From the NCBI GenBank assembly GCA_021904315.1, contig CM038922.1:13119347-13183346 (forward strand): a DNA stretch of 64,000 nt, read 5' to 3'. Both the position numbers and the translations under genes were made by a program. Source of the DNA: Sphagnum magellanicum (lineage: Eukaryota > Streptophyta > Sphagnopsida > Sphagnales > Sphagnaceae). The notes under the pieces are model-generated. The model did not search any database and was not told where the DNA came from. It saw only the letters and a program-made list of their open reading frames with translations. The number at the start of each line of letters is the position of its first letter. Positions within the stretch are counted from its first letter, which is position 1. Below, piece by piece: positions 37,851 through 51,063 of the stretch.

Positions 37851-39229
37851 TATTGGGGAACATATTGGTCTTATCATCATATTATGTTCTCGTTAATCTT
37901 CCAATGCTTTTGCTATCATGTATTTTCATGTTCCCATTAGTGTTTGCAAATCTTTGAGGAGGAGGAGACCATAAGGGCATCTACTAAAAAACACAACCTC
38001 CAGCATAAGTTTTTGTAAAATGGACATAACCCCTTGAGGAACTTTGTACACAACAAATGTAAAAACTCTATTTGCCACTATATTAACTATAAATTTGTTA
38101 TGCTCTTGATGCAAAATCCTAACTAATTAGTTTCGCATGCTTTAATTTTTGTAGAAATGGAGAGGCTATGAAAGCCTTTGCTTGGAATGGAATAGCACAC
38201 ATGGCACCAACTCCTTAGGACCTTGCAATTGTTTGTGATGTGGTCATCAACATCTTGCCATCTTGATGTAAAAACACGTATGCATAAAACTCAAAGATGC
38301 AAACTTGTTCACTATGTAGTCCTTGTGTTTTTTCTCCATCCAAGCTTGTGGATCACATTCCTCCTCATTGGAGTCAAATTTTGCTCTTGGAACTACAACC
38401 TTTTACATACATGGGGTGTGTGTGTGAGATGATACATCCAACACAAATTGTTGGCCATTGTGAACTCAAGAGAAAAACACTATTGCATTTGTAAAGATGT
38501 TATTCAACTTTTGTTTCTAAAAGTAACTTTGCTTTACCTGGCTCCTTTTTTAAATTTTCATGGCACTTTCATAAAATCGTGTTTTTATGGTGCTCCCAAA
38601 TTTTTGCTTAAATTTAGAATGCTTAAAATGTATTATGTGGATCTTGTGTAAAAAGATAATGCAACAATAATTGTGCCCATGTAAAATTTGTTACTTAAGG
38701 GATTAATTGTTCTTTTAGTGTGATATCACAAAACATCAATGGTATAGGTGTGAATTTTGTTGTTTGTAACCATTGGAAGTTTTGATTTTTTTTTTTTAGT
38801 GTGTTCAATAAGTTTTATATTAGGCTATGAAATTTGATTCCGAGCTCTCCACAACAAAGAAAGATTGAAGTTTTTTTCTTAGGTACTTTCACCATGGGTA
38901 CCATTAAGCTCAATAAAACATGAAACAATGGTTAAAGATTGAATTTTTAAAACCTATCTTTAGGTATCATGTGTATGTCCTTGGTGTGAAGATGTAAATT
39001 TCAAAACTGAATGTAGACAATAATTAAACATCAAAATATAAAACATGCAAGTGAAAGTCAAAAAAATTGGTGGAAGTTTGTTGATGATCATAACCATGTA
39101 AGATATTTTTTGCAAAATATTAGTTTTCTTTTTGTGATTATTTGTTGTTGGAACCTAGTTCAAATGAAGGAGGTTCCAATTTGTCATGTCTATGAAGTTT
39201 ATCATATTCAAGGAATGCTTTTGAAATCA
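37851..39229. other. DNA between the GH31 fragment and the right duplicate
   Basis: No gene seen. The first 90 bases carry words like ggggaacat, ttccaatgcttt and catgttcccatta that recall the TTCCCAATG minisatellite at 29.9-30.5 kb; they may be its relic. The rest has no match I can see in the left copy. No FAM91 coding sequence is recognisable. Confidence 0.45.
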
Positions 39230-42200
39230 CATATGTGTGCACATCTTTTTGTGTGTGTGTTTATGTTGGGTCCAATAATATTTGCAATCAATCTAACAAT
39301 GTTGTTTGGGTTTGAGTTTTATTACACTTCAACACAACTTGTCAAACTTGTTTAAGATTATTGTTGATATTTTCTTTGTTGAATTTGCCAAATTTGGATT
39401 GTTTAGATTATTAAAATTTAAAACCATCCATTTTATGTAAGAAACTTGCATTTTGGGCCATATCATGTTATATTATGCACAATGTTCATGGATATAATTA
39501 ATTACAATATGAATAGCAATGCCCATACCAAAAAAAGAGTTCTGCATTCGCCACATGGTGAGTCATAGAATAATGACATGATATTGTAGTACCTTTTTAG
39601 GTTTAACGACAATTAAATTATTTTCATAAACTTTTAAAGTTATTAGAATTGATTATTAAAATACCATAATTTAAAAAAATTGTCATGTTTGGAGGCAGAA
39701 ATATGTATATTATCCTTAAATGGGCATTGTCATGTGGGTACAAATTTTAAATGCTTGGGTGTGTTGCACATTTCTTTTCATTGCCTTTTTCCCATCTTCT
39801 CTCATTGCCTTTGTCTCCCATTTAATGTTTTTTTTTAAATGTTTATAATTTAAGTTTGCAAGTCTATTTAGTATGGTATTTACGTTAGGTAGTAGTAGCA
39901 TTATGGTCCAAGTGACATGCTTCATCACAAATGAACATTTCACAATACATTCATATGCACCAACAATTGTTTTATTGTCTTTTTGAAAACATCATAAATG
40001 AAACCATAAATAACATCAAACAAAAAGGCCTTATGTTGGGCTATAGTGTTTAATGAGCATGATTGACATGTGAATGTTTTAATATTTCCCCCAACATAAC
40101 ATTAACAACAAATGAATGGAAGCCTTTTGAAAAGATAAGTGTTGATCATGTAAAAAGGAGAAACCACCAAGGATGTGCATGTTTGAATGTATCCCACTTC
40201 AAACTTTTGAAAGATTTTCACAATGTTTTTAAATATTATGTTAGAATATAACTTAAGCAAAAGATTACAAAAGAAACTATTTCATTTCATTTTATAAATT
40301 GAAATATTGAAGTATATTTGTGAAAACGAATGTAATGTACTTATGCACTCAAAAACACAGATATAAGTTTTTTTTTTAATTAAAATTTTTAAATCTTTAT
40401 GAAAGTTGAAGATATATTGAACCATGTCATTTCACATCATTTAAACCATGTTTAGATACCAAATGACTAATTTGAAATTTTTCATCTCAAAAAATGAGTT
40501 TTTTCAACAAAGATGCAATAAATGTGTGGTAAATTAAAATTTTGACAAGTGACCACATTCACATGGAAGATGACAAGCATAACTAAATGGGCCGTATTTT
40601 AAATTTCATTAAAATTAATTATTTTAATATCTAATGAAACCTTAAATTTAATGTGGTCAAAATGAGATAATGGCCTTAGTTTACCTATGTATATTATAAA
40701 TATACCCATGAATATTTCAATATAGGTAATGAAATTTATTATTATTATCAAAATAATGTTACAAGACATTAAATTTGTAAAAATAATAATTACAATGCCC
40801 AAAAATAAAATTTGATACCCAAAATTAAATGTTTGATACTTTTGGAACAAATATAGTGTATGTACTATAATATTACACCCAAAAGTGCCCAAAAGGAATC
40901 ACCGTAATGTGCTTTCACCCAAAATTCAATGAAACATTGCACACAAATAATGATGGCAATAATGGTCAACCTGTAAGAAATTTTTTTAATTCATATTGTA
41001 TTTTTTAATAAGTTTAATCATTGCCCTATCAAATGTAGTTTTAAAAATATTAGTCACATTTATGTCTTGATTGTTGATTTGGATTCCAAGCAATTAATGA
41101 ATTGTTAAATAAAAATGATGTTGATGTAATTTGTGTAGTTCCAATCATTAAACGAAAAATTGTCATTTGCAATCAATTTTTACAACTAAAAAATGTCATT
41201 TGAAATTATTGTTCATTTATTTATAAATAACATTCTTTAATAACAAAAATTGATTGCAAATTACATTTTTCCTTATAGTGAATAGTTATCATTCTGGCTA
41301 AATCAAACAATTAATAAGTTTTGTTGAGTTCACACATAATGCCAATGAAGCTTAATTGAATTGGAGTTGGAGTTGAGTGTTATATGGTTGGAGGGATTCT
41401 AGGGCTTGAAGGATGTTATGATTTGCAATCTTTCAAATTTTGAAAAGTGAAATACATACGATCATATTGGTGTGTTGGAGCTTGGGGATTACCATCAAAA
41501 TTGACACACAAAATTAATTGAATGAAATTACAAGATTTGCATTCCCAAAATTTACATGGAATGGGAATCTTTTTTGCAAACTCAACTTATGTTTTGCCTT
41601 CTCCAAATCTTAATTGATGTGATGTAGTTGAAATAGGCTAAAACACCTAATAAAGATCATTGGTTTTGAATTTTGTAAAAATTTCACAATTGTTAAAACT
41701 ATATATTTTTTAACCTAAATTTTTGAAGGTTACACTTCTTGAAAAATCTACTACATAGCAAATGTATTGGAAAAATAAGTATATTTCATAATTAACACTT
41801 ACCTCAACACATGCTACAAAGTCACACCAACACCTATTAACTAACCTATCAAAAAGATTACTTCAACACATATTAAAAAAAACTAATATTGCACCTCTTG
41901 TTAAAAAGATTCTTGTTATAGCTCCTATTGAAAAAACCTTAACACTTGCCAAATAACCTATTTCAATCCATGTTTTAAAACTTATTGCAAAACCCTTAAT
42001 TATTAACACTTGAAAAAGGTTATTCAACAATATTTGATTATGATTTAAGAATATAGTTTGTGAAACATCAAAAAATTTAACTTCAACCTAGCTTCATATA
42101 TGTATGGATAATTTGTACACTTATTCTACTTGCCAATTGCAAGTCAATTTCTTTCATTTGAATCTAACTTGTTGTAGTTTTGATTCTCTGTCTCTATTTG

Positions 42201-44949
42201 AAGCTATTGTGCATCCACTTAATATTGTTTTGACAATATTTGTGTTTATAGTTTAACTTTGTAAGTCCATTACTTGTAATAAAGCCAGGTTGCAAACAAT
42301 GTTTCATTAATGTCAAAATGGGTTTTGCTAAATTTGCATCATTTTTTACATTGTTGTTATTTTCAACACCCAAAGTGAATGTAAAAAGATTAATCAATGC
42401 ATTAGCTTCCATGGTTGCTACATGAAAATTCAATGTGAACATTTCTACAATTTGGTTTTTTCCTCACCTTTGACTATTAACTTTTCCATGCCTCATGTTT
42501 ATGTTTAAGCAAGGTGGAACCACCCACAAATTTGGGGTTTAAGGTCTCTCATTTTGAAATCAATGTGGGACTTTACGTCCATCTTGGATTTGGTGTTTAA
42601 TAAGATTTGTGATCCATTTGTTAAATTTGATTTTGAAAGCATGCTTCAAAGGTCGTTGTATAATAATATCCATGGGTCATAATTCACTAGGACAATTAGT
42701 AAAAACAAATGTGACAAAGATGCAAAAAAAATTCATTTTCAAGCTCAAAAAGTTATCATCATGATTTAAAATTCGTTTACAAATAGTTGGGTTGTAAATG
42801 CCACAAATTACATCTTGTAATTTACTTCAATGTAAGACATAAAAACATATATTGAAATATTGTACAAATTATTGTCAATATTTCATTTAATTTGGCTCAT
42901 CATTCATAAAAAAATATCATTAATGATTGTCCACTTTTTATCCATAATGAATAAAATTTAACCATCATCAGTCTTTTTTTATATGTAATAGGTATTTTGA
43001 AAGGTGTTCAATTTTTTTATAAAAATGATGAACCATATCATGGAAGCTTTAATAGAAATTTTTTTGAGCTAAATCCCAAAATGAATATAAATCAAAGTAA
43101 TATCCTTAATTATTTTAATTTATTTAACACTAGTTTAAAGTACGATTTTCTATTTAAACTTTGTCCCTTTTGTTTCATGGTTTACAACATTTTAATGTTT
43201 TGAATAATATTACGTTCAATGATTTCTTTTTGCATATTCCTTGGCCTAACTTAAAAATATCTTTTGTATCTAAATGGATTTAAGTAATTAGATATGTGTT
43301 TGTTATAAATTTTTTTCAAATTTTTTGTGTATGTTCCTAACCTTATGTTCAAAGCTTTTCAACTTTTGATTGGTTTGTTTCTCATCTTTCAGGATGAATA
43401 AACTTTTTAAAAAATTCTCTTACATAAAATGATTATGAATTTTTGTCGATGGAAATGAATTTTTTTTCATCCACGCACATGACGGTTATTGGGGGTGGCT
43501 TTCAAACTTCCAAACATAAGGTTATGTCTAGTAACCAACTCAAGGGCTATTTTGGTTATCCAAAATAACTTGGTGCATTCCTTGAGTTGGTTACCTAGTC
43601 CATAAACTAACTTTTGATTGTGAAACTTGTTGTGCTCATGACAACAAATGTTGAACTCAATTTCCTTTTGCAAGGAAAGAAGGTTGCACTTTGTGAACAT
43701 CTAGAAGCATAAAAGTTGAATTCAATTGCCATGAACCAAAACCTTATTCCCACTTACTAAAGTCCCTCCCCCTTTCCCTTTGCCCTTAAGGTGAGAAAGT
43801 GTTCATAAAAGGGACTTTTGAATTATGGATGATTCAATAATCAATTAATTAATCAATCTAGCCTAGTCATATGCAACCAAGTGGAACATTTGATGTAATT
43901 CTCATTGAGATCATTTCCGATGATATGAAAATTTTAAAAATAATAAAAATCCAAAATTAAAAATTTTATTTTCATCATCAAAATCAAACTTCTTTTTATT
44001 GTTTGAAATGGAAAGAAAAGCATTTCAAATGAAGAAAAAAATGTGAGAGGAAAAAATAAATTTGGCAAGATTCTCAAGTTCTTCTTAGAATTGACATAAG
44101 AAATTGATGATAGATATCATCATCATTACATCATCATCAAGATGCTTCACATGTGCAACATTTGAGCACAATTTACAAGCACATGTTGGAAGATGAAGTT
44201 GGAAAGGATATATATATATATATATATATAATTTATTTTTATTTTTTGTTGAAAATTAATTGTGTTGGAAGCTAGATACCTATTGTGGCAAAATAATGTT
44301 TTTTGCCCCAAAAATAAAATTAAAAAAAATTGGATATAAAAATAGATTTGCCAAAAAACTGGGATTAATAGAAACCTGTGGCCCACCAGGGGTGATTTCT
44401 TTTTTTTTTTCAAATTCCTGAAGTGGGTGTACACTGGCAAGGATCCCCAGCATTAATTTATTAGCATTAAATGGCAAACTGTCCTATGCTGCTACCAGTG
44501 GCGAAAGAGGAAGTGCCTAGGTCTAGATGTGGGCTAATATAATTACTATTATTATTTTTATAAAAATGGCGAAAAAATCCTCCAAAAATCACAAAATTGT
44601 TAGTGGGTTTTTTCATTTTTTTTGAAAAGAAATTGATCAAATTGCAAAAATTCGCCTAAAAAACTAAAATTTTAAGAATTATTTTAAAAATAATTAAAAT
44701 AATTTTAAATCCCTTCAGCTACTATACTCTATAATGAATCTAAACACCATAATATCGAAACAAACAAATTGTTTGCCTGCCTGGCCGTTGCGCTTGGTGG
44801 TTCCCCCCTCCCCTCTCCCCCCTAAAAAAAGGGAAGGAAGTTACCCTGGCTGGCTGGCAAAGGAAAAGGAGTAATGAAAAAATAGCAGGAAAAGAAAAGA
44901 AAAACCTTTTCAACTTATAATACATGTTTGTTTTTGTCCTTTTCTTTAG

Positions 44950-46035
44950 ACCTTTCTTACTTTCAAACCTCATAACTTTCTTATTCATTTTAAACAATTT
45001 AAACTGTTGTTATAGGAACACCATCTTACTTTCAAACCTCATAACTTTCTTATTTCTTATTCATTTTAAACGATTTTAAAATGTTATAAAAACACCATCT
45101 TATTTTTAAACCTCGTAACTTTCTTATTTCTTATTCATTTTACGATTTTAAAGTGTTATAAAAACACCATCTTATTTTTAAACCTTGTAACTTTCTTATT
45201 TCTTATTCATTTTAAACAATTTAAACTGTTACAGGAACACCATCTTACTTTCAAATCTCATAACTTTCTTATTTTTCATTCATTTTAAACGATTTTAAAG
45301 TGTTATAAGAACACCATCTTACTTTTGAACCTCGTAACTTTCTTATTTCTTATTCATTTTAAACAATTTAAACTGTTATAGGAATATCATCTTATTTTCA
45401 AATCTCATAACTTTCTTATTTTTTATTCATTTTAAACGATTTTAAAGTGCTATAAAAACACCATCTTACTTTCAAACCTCGTAATTTTTTTATATATTCA
45501 TTTTAAACAATTTAAACTCCTATAAGAACACCATCTTACTTCTAAACCTCGTAACTTTCTTATTTCTTATTCATTTCAAACAATTTAAACTGTTACAGGA
45601 ACATCATCTTACTTTCAAATCTCATAACTTTCTTTTTTTTTATTCATTTTAAACGATTTTAAAGTGTTATAAGAACACCATCTTACTTTTAAATCTCATA
45701 ACTTTCTTATTTCTTATTCATTTTAAACAATTTAAACTGTTATAGGAATATCATCTTATTTTCAAATCTCATAACTTTCTTATTTCTTATTCATTTTAAA
45801 CAATTTAAATTGTTATAAAAATATCATCTTATTTTCAAATCTCATAACTTTCTTATTCATTTAAAACAATTTTAAAGTGCTATAAGAACACCATCTTACT
45901 TTTAAACCTCGTAACTTTTTTATTTCTTATTTATTTTAAACGATTTTAAAGTGCTATAAAAACACCATCTTACTTGCAAACCTCATAACTTTCTTATTTC
46001 TTATTCATTTTAAACAATTTTAAAGTGCTATAGGA
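44950..46035. repeat. Tandem array of about 15 units of about 73 bp
   Basis: Units have the order actttcaaacctcataactt, tcttatttcttattcatttt, aaacaatttaaactgttata, ggaacaccatctt, with variants such as cgtaactttc and acgattttaaagtg. Unit starts are about 70-75 bases apart, and two subtypes (aatttaaactgtt and gattttaaagtg) partly alternate, hinting at growth by a higher-order pair. The left duplicate has one unit at 33175-33250. There are no spacers and no coding content. Confidence 0.9.
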
Positions 46036-46419
46036 ACAACCACCTGAAGCTCTACAAATCAACTTTGAACTCGAATAACTACAGAGCTGCTAACAGACAA
46101 GGAATTTTTGGGAGACAAGGAATTTTTGGGTGTTCGAGAAGCAACTTTTTCTTGACCCCTTTTTATTTTGGTGGGCCATAACTTTCTCATTTCTAATCTG
46201 TTTTTGTTTTGACAACTGTTAGTGTGTCAGATGTGCAAAGAGGAGGAGGAGGAGAGGGTTCAAGAGGAAGTTACCCTGGATGGATGTGTGTGTGTGAAGC
46301 TGGCTGGCTTGCTGGCTAACTGCTCATCTGCCTGGAAAACAAAAGAAATTTCATTCATTCTCATCAAAGCATATGCTCATAGCACATAAGCCAATAGCTT
46401 GTTAGAACCCCACCCCTTT

Positions 46420-46460
46420 CTTCTCTCTCTCTCTCTCTTTCTCTTTCTCTCTCTCTTTTC
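46420..46460. repeat. (CT)n microsatellite
   Basis: A nearly pure CT run with a few TTT interruptions. A second, shorter CT run follows at about 46495-46506 and a (TTG)n run at about 46542-46562. All lie in an insertion specific to the right duplicate. Confidence 0.85.
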
Positions 46461-47503
46461 TACAACATTAACATCAGAACACTACCCTTTCTCTATCTCT
46501 CTCTCTTTGTTTTCTACAACAACATCAAAAATACATGTGCCCTGTTGTTGTTGTTGTTGTTGGTGTTGTTGATCTTCCTTTTCATGGGTTTTGAGGAGAG
46601 ACTCTTCTGTGTCTGGTCGTCAGTATAGCGTGTAAGTACACTGCAAGGACTTATTTGCTGTTGTTGGGTGTTTTTGGGATCAGTTGTTTGGTGGGTGTTT
46701 CCAAAACCTGTTGTTGTTGTTGTTGTTTTTTTTTTTTTGGGAAGGCTTTCTTGACTTACTAACTAAGGGGCTTTTTCTGGGTTTGGCTTCCAGTGGGAGG
46801 GGTGGATGGGGTGGGTGGTGGGGGTTTTCGAGGCAAAGAAAGAAGACACTTTGAAGACTTGACAAGATTTGGGGTTAAGCTATCATGTATTTGGGGAGCT
46901 GAAAGGTTTTGGATTTGGCATGAGTAATTTCCATGGCGGATGTGTTTGTAGATGTGTGTGTTTTTTTTGAGTTTGTGTTTGTTTGAGTAGCTTGCTAACA
47001 GATTCCCAAGTGTTATTGGGATTTTATACCCCCCCCCCAAAAAATACTTTGTTTGATCCCCATCCCCACCCAAACTCCCCCCCTCTCTGGAGAAGAAGGA
47101 TCAAGAGCATCAGGCCAAGAACAAAGGAGTAACACCCAAGGGTTGCAGCAGCAGCAATAGCAGCCCCTGCATGTCCTTCTTGCGTCCCACCGTTTTTCAA
47201 AAAATTCTGTTGTGGCTGGGCGCCAGACGGTCCCTTCTGTGTGCGAGCTCCTTTTTTTCTTCTTGGTAAAGATCTCTGTCTTGGTCTTTTCCTGTAGCTG
47301 CTGAAGAAGATGATCACAGCTACATCGGGCCATTTTATTTTATTTTGGTTGGCTTCATGTTGGGTGGTTGGAAGGAGTGAATGATGTGTGGGTTTTGTGT
47401 TTTGAGGTTTTTGCTTCTGGCAGCAGCAGCTGAATTTGGAGCAGGCAATGAGAAGGTGAGCAGAGAAGACCAGCAGGGAGAGAGAGAAGAGGACAAAGCA
47501 GCA

Positions 47504-50500
47504 ATGGGTTTTCTCATGATGCCTACTTACATCACACGAGAAGTTTCTAAGGTACAGAGGAGTACTGAACCCCCCTTCCTTGCCTTATTAGGTTTCCATC
47601 TGTTTTTTATGCCATCTGCATTCAGAATGTGAAATTTCTCAAAGGAAAGCTCTTCTCATGCCTGCATGATGTTATGGGTTTTGTCATGTAAAATCTGGTT
47701 TCCAGACCTTGTGCACCAAGCACAAAAAAAGAAAAAGGAAAAAAACCCATTTCCGTCCTTTTTGTGTCACACTGTAAACCCTACATCCAATGATGTGCCA
47801 CAAAGGATGGATTCCTTACTTCCTTCCTTCAGCAGAGCATCTTTCCCTTGATCTTGTGGCCTCAGTGTGGATACTTGTGGGATGCACATAACAGATATGG
47901 AGGAGAATAGTTTTGGAGGTTTCTGTCGAGATTCCGATTTTAATTGAAAAATGGCCATACATCCTATTTGGGGTGATTTTCCAGGTGAAGAAAGAAAGAA
48001 CTCATAACATAACAAACTCATGTCTGTCACAGCCGTGTCAATTTCTTCAAATTGGAGTTTTCAATTTGAGATCTGTTTGGGATATGTGTCTCTTGATGGT
48101 GGAGAAGTGCGTGCTGATGATTCCACATGTTGTGCATGCACTCAGTACATCCATGGAGTTGGAGCTCGTTTGGCATATTATCTTCATCGACCAGGACCCC
48201 TCCTTCATGATCTTGGCTTTGAGTTACTTCCAGTACGAGATGCTATCTATTCCCCTTTCTTTACCTTAGGACTTTCTTGAGGTTCTGGGTATCCTGGAAA
48301 TTTTCTGCAAATTTAAACCTAGATATGTGGCATCTCTTCTGACCATTTCTGGAGCGAGTGGTTGTTGATTATGCTGGTGGTCTTGGATAGGAACTCGGGT
48401 TGGAGAATGCTTACATTAGTGAAACAGTCTTTGCCACCGTCTTTGTTTCCTTTTTCCTGGTAAGCTTTACCCAGGTTGCTGATGAATGAATGGATCTCAT
48501 CACATGGACAAAAGCTGGTGTTTCTCATATGATTCTTGAGTTTCATTTCTAGTATCAACTGTGTTTTGTACAATTGGTGCTGTATTTATTACAACTATTT
48601 ATAGTGGAGATTTTTTTTTTTTTGGTTTTTTCTAGACAATGTTGCTAAGGGGTTGTGTAGGATAATGAGACAGAGAACTGAATTTGGTCATGGTGAAGGG
48701 TGCAGTGGACTTTCCATCCATTTGTGTTTTATAGCAAGCGCTTTTACACTGCAGTGCTCTGGTCCAGAGTACTTGTGACGTTGGTGGTAAGTTGTTTGAT
48801 ATCACCCAGAAACCACTACCTTGCCCTCAAGTCCGTTTCAGCATTAAATAGTCCTCAACATAGTGAAACGAATTTGTGTGAAAATATGAAGTTGACATGT
48901 TGAAAATCATCACAATTATCATAGGCTATACTCTGAATAATTTCACTACTCGTATGACAATATCATAGTAGATCATGGAAAAAATAAGAATTTTAAAATA
49001 AAAATAAAAATAAATTGTTTTTTTAACATGGAAACTGACCCTAGACTATGGTAATAATGCCTCTCTCCTGGCCTGCCATTTTGGGCCCTCAAGTATTTCT
49101 CACTTGTGGATGCGGTTGGTCTGAATGGCAGGTATCACAAATGCTCAGGGTTGTGTCATTTATGGCTACACAGCTGCCTGGCCCTAATTATCACTGCCGT
49201 GAGGTAGAAACTCTCTGTTCCTCAAATTTCTTTTCTTTGGTTCTGGGTCCAGTTCTTAAAAGGTTAAGGTTCCATTTCCAGAACCAATTTGAAAAAATCA
49301 TACCCAGTTCCAGTTTGGTTTTTACTAACTGGAAACTGGGGGTTCTAATCTGCCAAACCATGTACCCACCCAATACTTCTTTGATCCTGGAAGTCAGCAG
49401 ATGATGCAGATGGGGATTTGAGTGACTTTGCATTTGTTGTTGAGTGTTGTAGGGTCAGCCAACAGCCACCTTGCCTCCTCCACGCAGTGTCCAGGAGGTC
49501 TTGCTCCTCAATTGTATGTATACCATCTACATCACATGCCCATGCCCATCTGGGTGTTTCAGTTACATACTTCAAATTATGTATCATGAATTGTGGCCAA
49601 AAAACAGGATGGGTGTTATTCATGTTGCTTTACATTTACAGAATGTTCTGATTTCTGTTTCTGATTTTATCTTTTTAGGGATGTGGGTGTGATTTAGTTC
49701 CTCATGGAGTGCTATATGGATGTGGGGACTTGATATTTTCTTCACACATGATCTTTGCGCTCACATTCTGTCACACATATTGCAAGTATGGCACCAAAAT
49801 GTAAGTCTAAAAGAGGAACCCAGAAAGGAAAACTCAGGACATTTTTTCCTTTGGGACATATGTATCAATGACGATAGAGACTGAGAATGTAAATGGAATG
49901 CTGTATAAAGTTTTTCATTGCAGTTTGTCAGTCGGTTTGGTTATCATGTTAGCCTACAGGTATAGATAAAGAGTTGCCTAATGTGGAATGGTTTCTGCTT
50001 TTGGTTTTGGGGGGATGGGATGGATCAGTTGGATGAAGAGGCTGGCATGGTTGGTGATGGTGCTGCTGAGTCTTCTCATCATTGCATCACGCAAGCATTA
50101 CACTGTAGATGTTGTCATTGCCTGGTCTGCTCAATCTCTAGCATGTGCCATCATGTTTCTTGTTGTTTTGATTCAAGGAATTCTGACAAACAGTAATTGA
50201 AAACCAAATGTCATGGAAATCCCAATCCAAACAGCATCATTTTGCTTGTAGAACTAGAAGATGTACTTGCTGCTAGGATGTCGTTTTTTCAATTCTGTAG
50301 TTTGTGTACTGGAGGTTTAAAAGGGCAAATTGAACTGATGGAAAGCTGGGTCTTGTTGGGCCACAGGTATGTGGTATTTTTGGTGTTCAATTATGTTGAC
50401 AGCCATCTCTCCAACACAGGTAGGTTTTTCCATCATATGTGTGTCTCACTATCTGATGATCATATCGGTTTTATGGTTTAGGGTTTGATGATTATATGTA

Positions 50501-51063
50501 TGCTTGTAAAACTTCCTCCCAATTGTTTTGATTCAGGGCACTAAATTACTGCATCTAGCTAGAATCCAGCAGCTGATTGATTTGTTTATGTATGAATTGT
50601 GCAGATGCAAAAGAGAGAGTGCCAACTCTTGCAGGACAACCACTTCTCCCCATCAACAATAGGGCGGCCAAAGACAGTCGTGCAAAAGATGAGAAGCCGA
50701 TGAATGGCAATTCAGAAAATCATTCCTCAGATTGGGTATGATACCAATTTCCATAAATCCGTGATTAAGATATACAGAGAAGAACAACCAACCTTTGGAG
50801 TGTTTTCATTAGCTCAGGTCCTCTTTAAGACTTCCAAATGGTCTGCTGTTGTAAACTATGATGTGCTCTGTTTCCATAGCTTGGTTTCTTTTTCTGAACA
50901 ACCGATACACAAGGCTGTTGTACTGAAGTCTTTGGCTTTTTGATTGTTGACCTAATGTATGTATGTGATCTTCAACCTGCAGAGACAATGGATGCCTTTG
51001 AATGGGAAGCCTTTGGATAATGGAAGCCCAACTGCAATGCAGGTTGTCGACAACGAGAATTGA
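47504..51063 (+). CDS. IPCS: Inositol phosphorylceramide synthase (IPCS)
   Basis: IPCS moves phosphoinositol from phosphatidylinositol to ceramide in the Golgi, making the base of plant GIPC sphingolipids (Arabidopsis ERH1 is a member). Eleven exons: 47504-47551, 47895-47984, 48146-48232, 48391-48459, 48706-48786, 49132-49203, 49453-49513, 49698-49800, 50029-50192, 50605-50735, 50983-51063. They give 328 residues with matching phases. Family blocks in order: [84 protein letters not shown]. The catalytic His186, His227 and Asp231 are present. About six membrane segments are expected; the tail is hydrophilic and faces the cytosol. Family alignment favours initiation at the third Met (47519, MPTYI). 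An upstream in-frame ATG (47381) would add 41 residues. A truncated 5' duplicate lies at 35.64 kb. Confidence 0.95.

Larger units (their letters stand above)
39230..46680. repeat. Right copy of the segmental duplication (non-coding part)
   Basis: Direct-orientation partner of 30545-33560, enlarged to about 7.4 kb by insertions (about 39680-40960, 41580-42890, 43580-43970 and 46190-46580) and by the tandem array at 44950-46035. It leads into the intact IPCS gene just as the left copy leads, with PFA-DSP in between, into the truncated IPCS. An (AT)n run lies at about 44209-44230. No coding region is supported. Confidence 0.82.

Noticed and set aside
37926..38114. FAM91 or transposase relic after the GH31 fragment
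   Set aside because: I compared the frames by eye with both proteins and found no convincing block.
44950..46035. CRISPR-like array
   Set aside because: The units are contiguous with no unique spacers, and this is plant nuclear DNA; it is a tandem satellite.
47013..47333. Minus-strand frame of 106 codons upstream of IPCS
   Set aside because: Its composition follows homopolymer and microsatellite runs; the other strand is the IPCS leader region.
49684..49697. Alternative IPCS exon 8 acceptor at the first TTTTTAG
   Set aside because: Using it gives an immediate stop (GTG TGA). The AG at 49696-49697 keeps frame and yields the conserved [15 protein letters not shown].
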